This document shows positions 24,308 to 33,827 of a DNA stretch of 45,650 nt, piece after piece. Position 1 is the stretch's first letter, and each line of letters starts with the position of its first letter. The stretch covers positions 1-45,650 of the forward strand of contig NZ_SMFK01000023.1 of NCBI RefSeq assembly GCF_004349355.1, in the 5' to 3' direction. The notes below the pieces were generated by a model. That model worked only from the letters and a program-made list of their open reading frames with translations, searched no databases and was not told the origin of the DNA. The position numbers were made by a program, and so were the translations under genes. This DNA comes from Flavobacterium cellulosilyticum. Lineage in GTDB: Bacteria > Bacteroidota > Bacteroidia > Flavobacteriales > Flavobacteriaceae.

Positions 24308-25765
24308 TTAATTCATCTCACTCAATCCAACTGCTTCTCCCTTCAGAGTTCCACTAGTACAACTATTGATTCGAACATTCACAAAATCCCCAATTTTATA
24401 ATTTTCCTTTGGAAAAACAACTGTAATACTTTGTGAATTTCTTCCTGAAAATTCTTCTGCTGATTTTTTAGATAGTTTTTCAACCAAAACCTCTACTGTT
24501 TGTCCAATGAATTCTTCACTTCGTAACCAAGAATTTCGTTGTTGCAAATCGACAATTTCTTGTAATCTTCGCAACTTGGTTGCTTCAGGAACATCATCCT
24601 CCATTTTACGTTCCGCAAGTGTACCAGGGCGTTCTGAATACGAATACATATAACCAAAGTTATACTTCACATAGTCTAATAAACTCAAAGTATCTTGGTG
24701 GTCTTCTTCTGTTTCAGTAGGAAATCCAGAAATCATGTCTTGTGAAATAGCACAATTTGGAATAATAGTTCTGATTTTATCTATCAAAGTCATGTATTCT
24801 TCGCGAGTATGCAAGCGATTCATCTCTTTTAAAATTCTGTTGCTTCCAGATTGAACTGGCAAGTGGATGTGTTTGCAAATGTTATCGTATTTTGCAATTA
24901 CATGCAAAACACTTTCGTGCATGTCTTGAGGGTTGGAAGTTGAAAATCGGATTCGCATTTTAGGGAAGCCGACAGCCACCATTTCTAACAATTGATCAAA
25001 ATCGACTGCGGTTGCTTTTTGCATTTCAGTAGCATTAACAAAATCCTTTTTTAGTCCACCGCCATACCATAAAAAGCTATCTACGTTTTGGCCTAAAAGG
25101 GTGATTTCCTTAAATCCTTTGTCCCATAAATCTTGAATTTCTGTAATAATACTTTGTGGTTCTCTGCTGCGTTCGCGACCTCGAGTGAAAGGCACCACAC
25201 AAAAAGTACACATGTTATCACAGCCACGAGTGATAGAAACCAAGGCTGTAATACCATTACTCATCAATCTCACAGGTGAAATATCGCCATAAGTTTCGTC
25301 TTTTGATAAAATAACATTTATCGCGTCACGACCTTCTTCGACTTCAGCTAATAAATTGGGTAAATCCTTGTAAGCATCTGGCCCCACGACAAGGTCGACA
25401 ATTTTTTCTTGTTCCAGAAACTGACTTTTCAATCGTTCTGCCATACAGCCCAATACGCCCACTTTCATTTTTGGGTTGATGCGTTTCACCGCATTGTATT
25501 TCTCTAAACGCTTGCGAATGGTTTGTTCCGCCTTGTCGCGAATAGAACAGGTGTTGACCAAAACCAAATCGGCATCTTCTAATGTTTGAGTGGTATTGTA
25601 TCCGTTCGAAGATAGAATGGAAGCCACGATTTCGCTGTCCGAAAAATTCATCGCGCAACCATAACTTTCTATAAATAGTTTTTTTGTATTCTCAGGTTTA
25701 TTCTCTAAAACGAGACTTTCGCCTTGTTTACTTTCTTCAATAATCTTTTCCATAGTCACTTTCAA
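24308..25765 (-). CDS. miaB: tRNA-2-methylthio-N6-dimethylallyladenosine synthase MiaB
   Basis: This 485-aa radical-SAM enzyme adds a methylthio group to i6A37 of tRNAs reading UNN codons. The N-terminal domain has the auxiliary-cluster cysteines Cys37, Cys73 and Cys107. The radical-SAM motif is Cys182-x3-Cys186-x2-Cys189 in RGCDNMCTFC, and a TRAM domain (about 410-475) binds tRNA. The ATG at 25765 is used; a second ATG four codons later is equally possible. A matching promoter lies upstream, and the gene heads the run through secG. Confidence 0.98.
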   Translation of the reverse strand: MKVTMEKIIEESKQGESLVLENKPENTKKLFIESYGCAMNFSDSEIVASILSSNGYNTTQTLEDADLVLVNTCSIRDKAEQTIRKRLEKYNAVKRINPKMKVGVLGCMAERLKSQFLEQEKIVDLVVGPDAYKDLPNLLAEVEEGRDAINVILSKDETYGDISPVRLMSNGITALVSITRGCDNMCTFCVVPFTRGRERSREPQSIITEIQDLWDKGFKEITLLGQNVDSFLWYGGGLKKDFVNATEMQKATAVDFDQLLEMVAVGFPKMRIRFSTSNPQDMHESVLHVIAKYDNICKHIHLPVQSGSNRILKEMNRLHTREEYMTLIDKIRTIIPNCAISQDMISGFPTETEEDHQDTLSLLDYVKYNFGYMYSYSERPGTLAERKMEDDVPEATKLRRLQEIVDLQQRNSWLRSEEFIGQTVEVLVEKLSKKSAEEFSGRNSQSITVVFPKENYKIGDFVNVRINSCTSGTLKGEAVGLSEMN

Positions 25766-25787
25766 AAGTGTGTTTTTTATAAGTGCG

Positions 25788-25819
25788 CAAAGTTACAATT
25801 ATTTGAATGAATATGACAA
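25788..25819 (-). promoter_or_regulatory. miaB promoter
   Basis: On the minus strand TTG (25817-25819), a 21-bp gap and TAACTTTG (25788-25795) match the Bacteroidota -33/-7 consensus and predict a short leader before the miaB ATG. Confidence 0.65.
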
Positions 25820-25976
25820 GATGTCAGATGAAGAATTAACACTATTTTAAGTCAACTTTTTTTTAAAGCTTTCTTTCCCTTTTTTTTGCTCTAGTTTTTT
25901 TTTAAAAAAATAGGGGTTGGTGTATTTGAAGGGAAGATTTGAATTTATAAAGACTGAAGTGATAAATTTTGAAATC

Positions 25977-27560
25977 TTATTCAACTCGAAACTCCTTCAA
26001 TAAATAACCATTAGCTAGTTTTTTGAAGGTAATAATTTCATTTTGTTTCCAGATTTCATCATAGCCCAATTCTTTAGCTAATAGATCGCATACTTTTTGG
26101 GAGGATGCAATTGCTGCCCGGGCATCCAAAAATAAAAGTCGGACTCTTCTGGCTAATACATCGTCGATAGTAGTAGCCATTTCATTTCGAATTGCCCAAA
26201 CTACTTCAGCTAAGGTATATTCGTAATTGGGGTGTAATTTTTCCTTTAATTCGGGTTCGTCGATTTGTAATTGTATAATTTTTGAAATAGCAGTACCATA
26301 AATATAGAGGTGATTTTCACGTTCCTTTTCATTGGTGATTTTATTACTATATATAGGAAGGTCTTTAGTTTTACAAGCAGATTTTGGTAAATTGTGAACA
26401 GCAATGGCTTTGTTGATAATATCTTCACCGATTTTTCTATAAGTGGTCCATTTTCCGCCTGTAATAGTGATTAATCCCGTTTCGGAAACTATAATCTTAT
26501 GACTTCTAGATACTTCTTTGGTGCTTTTACCTTCTTCTTCAGGTGCTGCCAATGGTCTTAATCCTGCAAAAACAGCTAAAACATCCGCTCTTGTTGGTTT
26601 TTTTGAGAAAAAACGTTGTGCGTTTTCTAAAACAAATGCGATTTCTTCTTCGGTGGCAATAGGTTCTAAACTATGGCTTTTCATTAAAGTATCTGTAGTT
26701 CCTACCACAATTTTATCGTGCCACGGAATGGCAAAAAGGACTCTGCCATCACTAGTTTTTGGAATCATTAAAGCGTTTTTACTTGGCAAAAATGATTTGT
26801 CAAAAACCAAATGAATACCTTGACTAGGTACCACGTATTTTTTATACACTTTTTCATTCATTTTCATTATTGAATTCGTGAAAACTCCTGTGGCATTAAT
26901 TACTGCTTTTCCTCTTATTTCGTGCTTCGTACCCGTTTTTGTATCTTCGGCAACCACTCCAATGACTTGATGATTTGAATTTTTAAGCAGACTTATTACT
27001 TTCATATAATTCAGTACGCAAGCTCCATTTTCTACTGCAGTTTGCGCTAAATTAATTGCCAAACGAGCATCGTCAAATTGGCCATCGTGATAGATAACAC
27101 CATTTCGCAATCCTTTTTGTTCTACTGTGGGAAGTAATTCAATGGTTTTTTTCTTCGAAAGATATTTTGATTTTCCTAGGCTTAATCTTCCAGCAAGTAT
27201 ATCATATATTGTAAGCCCAATAGTATAAAAAAACCCACCCCAGTAATTGTAACTTGGAATTACAAAAGACAAATTACTAACTAAATGACTAGCGTTTTTT
27301 GCCATCAAACCACGTTCTTTCAAAGCTTCAATAACGAGCGAGATATTGCCTTGTTCCAAATAGCGTACGCCGCCATGAACTAATTTTGTGCTTCGACTTG
27401 AGGTGCCTTTAGCAAAATCTACCGCTTCAACTAATATCGTTTTAAATCCTCTACTTGACGCATCAACAGCAGTTCCTAAACCACAGGCTCCGCCGCCAAT
27501 TATTATCACATCCCAATTTTGGGTTTGCTGGAGTTGTACCAACTGTTCTATTCGTTTCAT
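25977..27560 (-). CDS. glpD: Glycerol-3-phosphate dehydrogenase/oxidase
   Basis: This 527-aa FAD enzyme oxidises glycerol-3-phosphate to dihydroxyacetone phosphate at the inner membrane. The FAD motif is VIIGGGACGLGTAVDASSRG near residue 20, followed by GTSSRSTKLVHGGVRYLEQG. GLRPLAAPEEE and ITGGKWTTYRKIGEDII mark the DAO domain, and a C-terminal GlpO-type domain closes the protein (about 400-520). It has no glycerol kinase or facilitator gene beside it. It diverges from topA across a region with a 19-bp palindrome just upstream of the glpD start. Confidence 0.95.
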   Translation of the reverse strand: MKRIEQLVQLQQTQNWDVIIIGGGACGLGTAVDASSRGFKTILVEAVDFAKGTSSRSTKLVHGGVRYLEQGNISLVIEALKERGLMAKNASHLVSNLSFVIPSYNYWGGFFYTIGLTIYDILAGRLSLGKSKYLSKKKTIELLPTVEQKGLRNGVIYHDGQFDDARLAINLAQTAVENGACVLNYMKVISLLKNSNHQVIGVVAEDTKTGTKHEIRGKAVINATGVFTNSIMKMNEKVYKKYVVPSQGIHLVFDKSFLPSKNALMIPKTSDGRVLFAIPWHDKIVVGTTDTLMKSHSLEPIATEEEIAFVLENAQRFFSKKPTRADVLAVFAGLRPLAAPEEEGKSTKEVSRSHKIIVSETGLITITGGKWTTYRKIGEDIINKAIAVHNLPKSACKTKDLPIYSNKITNEKERENHLYIYGTAISKIIQLQIDEPELKEKLHPNYEYTLAEVVWAIRNEMATTIDDVLARRVRLLFLDARAAIASSQKVCDLLAKELGYDEIWKQNEIITFKKLANGYLLKEFRVE

Positions 27561-27580
27561 TTTGTTGGTTTATCCTAATT

Positions 27581-27599
27581 TTACTTAATTATTAAGTAA
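27581..27599. promoter_or_regulatory. Perfect 19-bp palindrome upstream of glpD
   Basis: The sequence ttacttaat-t-attaagtaa is a perfect inverted repeat with 9-bp arms, 20 bp ahead of the glpD ATG and about 75 bp from the topA promoter. A dimeric repressor or activator site is a reasonable reading; the regulator is unknown. Confidence 0.5.
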
Positions 27600-27671
27600 A
27601 CCTAATGAAATTTTTGGAATAATAAGGATTGTGTAAATTCAGTAATAAATTTTAAAAATGAATTCAAAAAC

Positions 27672-27700
27672 TTGATATTTAAAAAATTCTTATACTTTTG
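27672..27700 (+). promoter_or_regulatory. topA promoter
   Basis: TTG (27672-27674), an 18-bp gap and TACTTTTG (27693-27700) fit the Bacteroidota -33/-7 pair, with the ATG 18 bp after the -7 element. Confidence 0.6.
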
Positions 27701-27718
27701 TCCTAGAAAAATAGACCT

Positions 27719-30238
27719 ATGGCAAAGAATTTAGTTATCGTTGAGTCCCCTGCAAAAGCAAAAACTATCGAAAAATTTCTAGGAAGCGACTATCAAGTCG
27801 AGTCGAGTTACGGGCATATTGCCGACTTGCCTTCCAAAGAAATTGGAGTAGATGTCGAAAATGGTTTTAAACCAAAATACGAAGTTTCGGCAGATAAAAA
27901 AGCTTTGGTTACTAAGCTTAAAGGACTTGCGAAAAAAGCGGATATGGTTTGGTTGGCTTCGGATGAGGATCGCGAGGGAGAAGCTATTTCTTGGCATTTA
28001 TCGGAAGAGTTAAAACTAGACGCTTCAAAAACAAAACGAATCGTTTTTCACGAAATTACTAAAAATGCGATTTTAAAAGCAATTGATAATCCACGTGAAA
28101 TTGATTATAATTTAGTGAATGCACAACAAGCCAGACGCGTTTTAGATAGATTAGTGGGTTATGAATTGTCGCCAGTTCTTTGGAGAAAAATAAAAGGAGG
28201 CCTTTCTGCAGGGCGTGTTCAATCGGTTTCAGTTCGTTTGATTGTAGAAAGAGAGCGTGAAATTCAGAATTTCAACCCAATCGCTTCTTATTCTGTTGTA
28301 GCGGAGTTTACTAATGAAGACGGAAAATCATTCAAAGCAAAACTGCCTAAAAATTTCAATACTAAAAAAGAAGCCGAAGATTTCTTGAAAAAGAATGTGG
28401 GTTCTACTTATAAAGTTTCAGATTTAGAAACAAAACCTACCAAAAAATCACCTACAGGACCGTTTACAACTTCTACATTACAACAAGAAGCAGCTCGTAA
28501 ATTATATTTGCCTGTTGGTATCACGATGCAATTAGCACAGCGTTTGTACGAAGCGGGACTGATTACTTATATGAGAACAGATAGTGTAAACTTATCTAAA
28601 GATGCGATGGAAGCCGCTCAAGCTGAAATTATCAAATCGTATGGAAAGGAATTCTCTAAGCCTAGAACTTTTGTCAATAAAAGCAAAGGAGCTCAAGAAG
28701 CGCACGAAGCGATTCGGCCAACGGATATGTCACGACATACCGTAAATATCGACAGAGATCAAGCCCGTTTGTATGATTTGATATGGAAAAGAACATTGGC
28801 TTCACAAATGAGTGATGCAGAACTAGAACGTACCAACGTTAAAATTCAAGCCAATAATCATAGCGAATTATTTACAGCTTCTGGTGAAGTGTTGCTTTTT
28901 GAAGGATTTTTGAAAGTTTATCTTGAGGGAAATGATGACGATGATGATGAACAAGAAGGAATGTTGCCAGCTATGAAAGTCAATGAAAAGTTGCTGAATA
29001 ATTATATTACTGCAACTGAAAGATATTCTAGACCACCAGCTCGATATACTGAAGCTTCGTTGGTGAAGAAATTAGAAGAATTAGGCATTGGTCGTCCTTC
29101 GACTTATGCGCCAACTATTTCGACTATTATCAACAGAAATTATGTGGAGAAAGGAACGCTTGAAGGTCAGGAAAGAAATTATACCCAACTGATATTAGAA
29201 TCAGGGAAAGTCGGCGAAAAATTATTGAAAGAAAATACGGGTTCCGATAAAGGAAAATTAGTTCCAACAGATATTGGAACGATTGTTACTGATTTCTTGG
29301 TTAAAAATTTCGAAAACATCTTGGATTATAATTTCACTGCCAAGGTCGAACAAGATTTTGATGAAATTGCAGAAGGAAACGTCAATTGGACACAGATGAT
29401 GCAAGAATTCTACGATAAATTTCATCCAATAGTGAAAGATGTTGAAGCGAATGCCGAAAGAGAAAGTGGAGAAAGAATTTTAGGAACTGATCCCAGTACT
29501 GGAAAACAAGTTTCGGTTCGTTTAGGGAAATTTGGGCCAATGGCTCAAATTGGAGAAGCTGATGACGAAGAAAAAAAATTCGCTAGTTTGATGAACGACC
29601 AAAACATTGGAAATATCACATTAGAAGAAGTTTTGGATTTGTTTTTGTTACCAAAAAATTTGGGCACCTATAAAGACGAAGAAGTTGAGGTAAGTAACGG
29701 ACGTTTCGGGCCTTATGTTCGTCACGGAAGTGTTTTTGTTTCTTTGCCAAAGGGCGAAAATCCATTGGATGTTACATTGGTAAGGGCACAAGAATTAATT
29801 GATGAAAAAGCAGAAGCCGACGCGCCAATTGCAACTTATAAAGGCGAAGATGTTCAAAAAGGAACAGGGCGTTTTGGACCTTTTCTCAAGTGGAATGGAA
29901 TTTTTATCAATGTAAGTAAGAAGTATAATTTTGATAATCTTTCACAATCAGATATAGTTGAATTGATTGAAGATAAAATTCAAAAAAATATAGATAAGGT
30001 TTTACATAACTGGAAAGAAGAAGGTATTTTGGTCGAAAAAGCCCGTTGGGGAAGATCGGTTATAACAAAAGGTAAAATCAAAATTGAATTGAGTAAAGAT
30101 GTTGATGCTACAAAATTAACATTGGAAGAAGTTCAAGAAATGATTGCGAAAAAAACACCAGCCAAGAAAGTAGCCGCTAAAAAAGCAACAACTGCAAAAA
30201 AACCTGCTGCAAAAAAACCTGCTACAAAAAAGAAATAA
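27719..30238 (+). CDS. topA: DNA topoisomerase I
   Basis: This 839-aa type IA topoisomerase relaxes negative supercoils. The Toprim domain has Glu9 in VESPAKAKTI and the acidic triad in SDEDREGEA (Asp82, Asp84, Glu86). The active-site tyrosine is Tyr284 in LITYMRTDSV. The C-terminal third has GRFGPYVRHG-type repeats instead of zinc fingers and ends in a Lys/Ala-rich tail of PAKK-like units that should bind DNA, as usual in Bacteroidota. The arginase-like gene starts three bases after its stop. Confidence 0.98.
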   Translation: MAKNLVIVESPAKAKTIEKFLGSDYQVESSYGHIADLPSKEIGVDVENGFKPKYEVSADKKALVTKLKGLAKKADMVWLASDEDREGEAISWHLSEELKLDASKTKRIVFHEITKNAILKAIDNPREIDYNLVNAQQARRVLDRLVGYELSPVLWRKIKGGLSAGRVQSVSVRLIVEREREIQNFNPIASYSVVAEFTNEDGKSFKAKLPKNFNTKKEAEDFLKKNVGSTYKVSDLETKPTKKSPTGPFTTSTLQQEAARKLYLPVGITMQLAQRLYEAGLITYMRTDSVNLSKDAMEAAQAEIIKSYGKEFSKPRTFVNKSKGAQEAHEAIRPTDMSRHTVNIDRDQARLYDLIWKRTLASQMSDAELERTNVKIQANNHSELFTASGEVLLFEGFLKVYLEGNDDDDDEQEGMLPAMKVNEKLLNNYITATERYSRPPARYTEASLVKKLEELGIGRPSTYAPTISTIINRNYVEKGTLEGQERNYTQLILESGKVGEKLLKENTGSDKGKLVPTDIGTIVTDFLVKNFENILDYNFTAKVEQDFDEIAEGNVNWTQMMQEFYDKFHPIVKDVEANAERESGERILGTDPSTGKQVSVRLGKFGPMAQIGEADDEEKKFASLMNDQNIGNITLEEVLDLFLLPKNLGTYKDEEVEVSNGRFGPYVRHGSVFVSLPKGENPLDVTLVRAQELIDEKAEADAPIATYKGEDVQKGTGRFGPFLKWNGIFINVSKKYNFDNLSQSDIVELIEDKIQKNIDKVLHNWKEEGILVEKARWGRSVITKGKIKIELSKDVDATKLTLEEVQEMIAKKTPAKKVAAKKATTAKKPAAKKPATKKK

Positions 30239-30241
30239 GAT

Positions 30242-31393
30242 ATGGAGTTTGATTTTCTAACGCCTTTAGATAATGAAATCCTTCAATTTATTAAGGGAAT
30301 TTCATCGCAACAATTAGGAAGTAAAGTGATTTTTCATAGTGCCGAGGATTTTCCTGATTTGAATAAAATTAAAATTGCCATTATTGGTGTAATGGATAAT
30401 CGTGGTAATAAGAATCAAACAAATAGTGTCGATTTAACTCCTATTAGAAAAGAATTATATTCTTTGTTTCCGGGTAATTGGGATGCGTCAATAGCAGATT
30501 TAGGTGATATTCTTGCTGGAAATTCATGTGATGACACTTATTTTGCGGTTAAAAAAGTAGTAGCTAGTTTAATTAAGAAAAAAATTATACCAATAATTAT
30601 TGGTGGTTCGCAAGATTTAACTTACGCTCTATACAGGGCTTATGATGATTTAGAACAAATGGTTAATTTGGTTTCTATTGATAATAAATTTGATTTTGGA
30701 AAAGAAAGTGATGTTGTTTCGGCATCTTCTTTTTTAACAAAAATTATTATTGAGGAGCCTAATAATCTTTTTAATTATAGTAATATAGGGTATCAAACCT
30801 ATTATAATTCTCAAGAAGAGATTGATCTAATTGATAAATTGTTTTTTGAGGCCTATCGATTGGGAGAGATTTCCAATAATATATCCATTTCAGAACCTGT
30901 TTTCAGAGATGCAGATATAGTTAGTATCGATTTAACATCAGTTAAATCAGCAGATTCAGGTAATTTATATCCCTTTACTCCAAATGGATTTACTGGAAAA
31001 GAAATATGTGCACTTTCAAGATATTCTGGTATAAGTGACAAAGTTTCGCTTTTGGGTATTTTTAATCATAATGGATCTCAACAAGAATCAATATTAATAG
31101 CTCAAATTATTTGGTATTTTATAGAAGGGACGCATTATCGTTCTAATGAATATCCATTTGGAAGCAAAGAAAATTATATAAAATATATAATTCCTTTAGA
31201 AGATGAGGAATTAATTTTTTATAAAAGTAATAAAACGGATAGATGGTGGATAGAAATACCATTTATTTCGTTTAAGAATAATAAGTTGAAGAAAAGTGCG
31301 TTATTACCTTGCTCGTATGATGAATATTTGGGAGCTTGTAATCAGGAAATTCCTGAAAGATGGTGGAAAGCACAACGTAAAAATGTGCTATAG
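30242..31393 (+). CDS. Arginase/formimidoylglutamase-fold protein with lost metal ligands
   Basis: This 383-aa protein of the ureohydrolase fold lies between topA and gldK, a placement I recall from other flavobacteria. The three metal motifs are altered. The GG(G/D)H(D/S) site reads GGSQD (121-125), so His is Gln. The DAHxD site reads DNKFD (147-151), so His is Lys. The DxD site reads DLT (230-232), so the second Asp is lost. A binuclear manganese centre is therefore unlikely and the protein is probably not an active ureohydrolase. It could have a structural role linked to gliding genes, but that is inference. It follows topA after three bases. Confidence 0.8.
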   Translation: MEFDFLTPLDNEILQFIKGISSQQLGSKVIFHSAEDFPDLNKIKIAIIGVMDNRGNKNQTNSVDLTPIRKELYSLFPGNWDASIADLGDILAGNSCDDTYFAVKKVVASLIKKKIIPIIIGGSQDLTYALYRAYDDLEQMVNLVSIDNKFDFGKESDVVSASSFLTKIIIEEPNNLFNYSNIGYQTYYNSQEEIDLIDKLFFEAYRLGEISNNISISEPVFRDADIVSIDLTSVKSADSGNLYPFTPNGFTGKEICALSRYSGISDKVSLLGIFNHNGSQQESILIAQIIWYFIEGTHYRSNEYPFGSKENYIKYIIPLEDEELIFYKSNKTDRWWIEIPFISFKNNKLKKSALLPCSYDEYLGACNQEIPERWWKAQRKNVL

Positions 31394-31486
31394 TTTGTAA
31401 TTCAAAAAATGGGATTAAATAGCATTTTCAAGATAATAATAAATAAATATAAATGTAAGATATTACATATTTAAAACGCATATATC

Positions 31487-31526
31487 AGCACTTTATCGAT
31501 AATTAGTAGCATTTTACCGATAAATA
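31487..31526 (+). promoter_or_regulatory. Two direct repeats 21 bp apart upstream of gldK
   Basis: The 19-mers at 31487-31505 (agcactttatcgataatta) and 31508-31526 (agcattttaccgataaata) match at 16 of 19 positions and are spaced by two helical turns. They end about 25 bp before the candidate -7 element, the usual place for an activator bound as a tandem dimer. Confidence 0.5.
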
Positions 31527-31551
31527 ATTTTTTTCTTAAAAGAATTATATT

Positions 31552-31559
31552 TAGATTTG
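31552..31559 (+). promoter_or_regulatory. Candidate -7 element of the gldKLMN operon
   Basis: TAGATTTG fits TAnnTTTG, about 105 bp before the gldK ATG. There is no TTG at the -33 position, which would fit a promoter that depends on an activator. Confidence 0.4.
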
Positions 31560-31664
31560 TATAATGAAATAAATTGTGTTGGAAATAATTGCTTTATTAA
31601 ATAATAATATATACGTTTACGGATTAATAAATAATTAAATAATAAATATATAACCCTAATTTAT

Positions 31665-33071
31665 ATGAAGAAGTTCATTGCATTTATAGCAATAATAACC
31701 TTACTAATTGGCTGTGGTAAAACTAGCGACAAGGGAGAGTTAGTTGGTGTTAAAGGGGCTAAATGGCATCCTGAAAAACCTTATGGAATGGCATTAGTTC
31801 CTGGTGGTTCATTTATAATGGGAAAATCTGATGAAGATGTAGCTCATGTTCAAGATGCGACTACAAAAACAGTTACTGTACGATCTTTTTATATGGACGA
31901 AACAGAAATTACAAATGCAGAATACCGTCAATTTGTAGAATGGGTGAAAGACTCAACAATGCGCGTTAGGTTGGCCGTTTTAGCAGAAGAAACTGGGTCG
32001 AAACCAGGTGATGGAAAGGGTAAGGGTAAAAAAGCAGGAAGTATAGGTGATTTTGCATTTAACGATCAGGATCCTGAAAAAATGACTGCTTATGATAAGT
32101 ATATGTATGACAATTATTATAGTATTGGTACAGATGACGATCCTTATGCAGGGAGAAAATTAAATCATAAAGTAAAATTAATAAAAGATACTAAATTATA
32201 CCCTGATGCATATTATGCAGAAGTGATGGATTCAATGTACTTGCCAATAGAAGAATCGTATAACGGTTTAAGAACAATGGATGTCAATAAATTAAAATTT
32301 AGATATTCTTGGATGGACATTCAAGCTGCGGCTAAAGCCAAAGTAGGAAAAAGAAAAGATTTCATAAGAACAGAACAAGTAAAAATATATCCTGACACCA
32401 CTACCTGGATTAAAGATTTTTCTTATTCTTATAATGAGCCAATGCATAATGATTATTTTTGGCATCAAGCGTATGGAGATTATCCTGTTGTAGGGGTAAA
32501 CTGGCAGCAAGCAAAAGCCTTTTGTGCTTGGAGAACTCTTAATAAAAATAGTTATATAAAATCAAGAAAGAAAAGTCGTGACCAGATTAATAGCTTCAGA
32601 TTACCATCGGAAGCAGAATGGGAATATGCGGCAAGAGGAGGTTTACAGTCTGCTACATATCCATGGGGAGGGCCTTATACTAAAAACGACAGAGGTTGTT
32701 TCTTGGCAAATTTCAAACCAATGAGAGGGGATTATGCTGCAGATCAAGCTTTATATACTGTAGAAGCAAAATCATATGAGCCAAACGGATACAATTTGTA
32801 TAACATGGCTGGAAACGTTGCAGAATGGACGGATTCTGCTTATGATCCAAATGCTTATGAATACGTTTCTTCAATGAATCCAAGCAATACAGATACTTCA
32901 AACAAAAGAAAAGTAGTTCGTGGCGGTTCTTGGAAAGATGTTGCTTATTTCTTGCAGGTAAGTACAAGGGATTATGAATATGCGGATTCTGCAAGAAGTT
33001 TTATCGGATTTAGAACCGTTCAAGACTATATGGGAACACAAACAACAGATAGAATAAATAATAAAAGATAA
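31665..33071 (+). CDS. gldK: Gliding motility/T9SS lipoprotein GldK
   Basis: This 468-aa lipoprotein has the signal MKKFIAFIAIITLLIGC, with Cys17 lipidated. The mature part has the formylglycine-generating-enzyme-like fold (GGSFIMGKSDED near 46, RLPSEAEWEYAARGG, MAGNVAEWTDSAYDPN, KVVRGGSWKD, SFIGFRTV). GldK and GldN form the periplasmic ring of the type IX secretion system. It is the first gene of gldKLMN, preceded by direct repeats and a candidate promoter. A Lys/Gly-rich insert (about 105-125) is typical. Confidence 0.97.
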   Translation: MKKFIAFIAIITLLIGCGKTSDKGELVGVKGAKWHPEKPYGMALVPGGSFIMGKSDEDVAHVQDATTKTVTVRSFYMDETEITNAEYRQFVEWVKDSTMRVRLAVLAEETGSKPGDGKGKGKKAGSIGDFAFNDQDPEKMTAYDKYMYDNYYSIGTDDDPYAGRKLNHKVKLIKDTKLYPDAYYAEVMDSMYLPIEESYNGLRTMDVNKLKFRYSWMDIQAAAKAKVGKRKDFIRTEQVKIYPDTTTWIKDFSYSYNEPMHNDYFWHQAYGDYPVVGVNWQQAKAFCAWRTLNKNSYIKSRKKSRDQINSFRLPSEAEWEYAARGGLQSATYPWGGPYTKNDRGCFLANFKPMRGDYAADQALYTVEAKSYEPNGYNLYNMAGNVAEWTDSAYDPNAYEYVSSMNPSNTDTSNKRKVVRGGSWKDVAYFLQVSTRDYEYADSARSFIGFRTVQDYMGTQTTDRINNKR

Positions 33072-33126
33072 TTAAAACAGCCTAAATCAAACCATTATAA
33101 AAATAAATTAACTAAAAAAATAAATT

Positions 33127-33774
33127 ATGTCCTTACTTAGTAAAAAACAAATGAATTTCGCATACGGAATGGGAGCAGCAGTAGTGATTATTGGAGCTTT
33201 GTTCAAAATTACACATCTTGAATTCGGATTTATTACTGGAAATTTAATGTTAACAATAGGGTTAGTTGTTGAGGCTCTTATTTTTGCACTTTCAGCTTTT
33301 GAACCAGTAGATGATGATTTAGATTGGACCTTGGTTTATCCAGAATTGGGTAATGGTGAAGCTAGAAAGAAAACTGTAAAAGTTGAAGAGGCTACTGACA
33401 CTCAAGGATTATTGTCTCAAAAACTTGACGCGATGCTTAAAGATGCGAAAATTGATGGAGAGTTAATGGCAAGTTTAGGAAATAGTATCAAAAATTTTGA
33501 AGGAGCAGCAAAAGCAATTTCGCCAACAGTTGATGCAATAGCTTCAACTAAAAAATACAGTGAAGAATTAACATTAGCTGCTGCGCAAATGGAATCTTTA
33601 AATAGTTTGTATAAAGTACAATTGCAAAGTGCTTCAAGAAATGCTCAAATTAACGAAGAAGTTGTAGAGAATAATATTAAACTAAAAGAACAAATGCAGT
33701 CTCTTACTTCTAACTTGTCTTCATTGAACAATGTTTATGGTGGAATGCTTACTGCAATGAATAACAAAGGATAA
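33127..33774 (+). CDS. gldL: Gliding motility/T9SS motor protein GldL
   Basis: This 215-aa inner-membrane protein has two membrane helices (about 11-28 and 36-57), carrying Lys27 and Glu49, the charged pair that matters for proton-driven motor function in Flavobacterium. The rest is a cytoplasmic region rich in coiled coil (about 90-210). GldL surrounds the GldM dimer to power secretion and gliding. It lies 55 bp after gldK and 53 bp before gldM. Confidence 0.97.
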   Translation: MSLLSKKQMNFAYGMGAAVVIIGALFKITHLEFGFITGNLMLTIGLVVEALIFALSAFEPVDDDLDWTLVYPELGNGEARKKTVKVEEATDTQGLLSQKLDAMLKDAKIDGELMASLGNSIKNFEGAAKAISPTVDAIASTKKYSEELTLAAAQMESLNSLYKVQLQSASRNAQINEEVVENNIKLKEQMQSLTSNLSSLNNVYGGMLTAMNNKG

Positions 33775-33827
33775 TTAGTTTTTGAACTATAAAAAAGTAT
33801 AACAATAACTAATTATTATTAGAAAAT

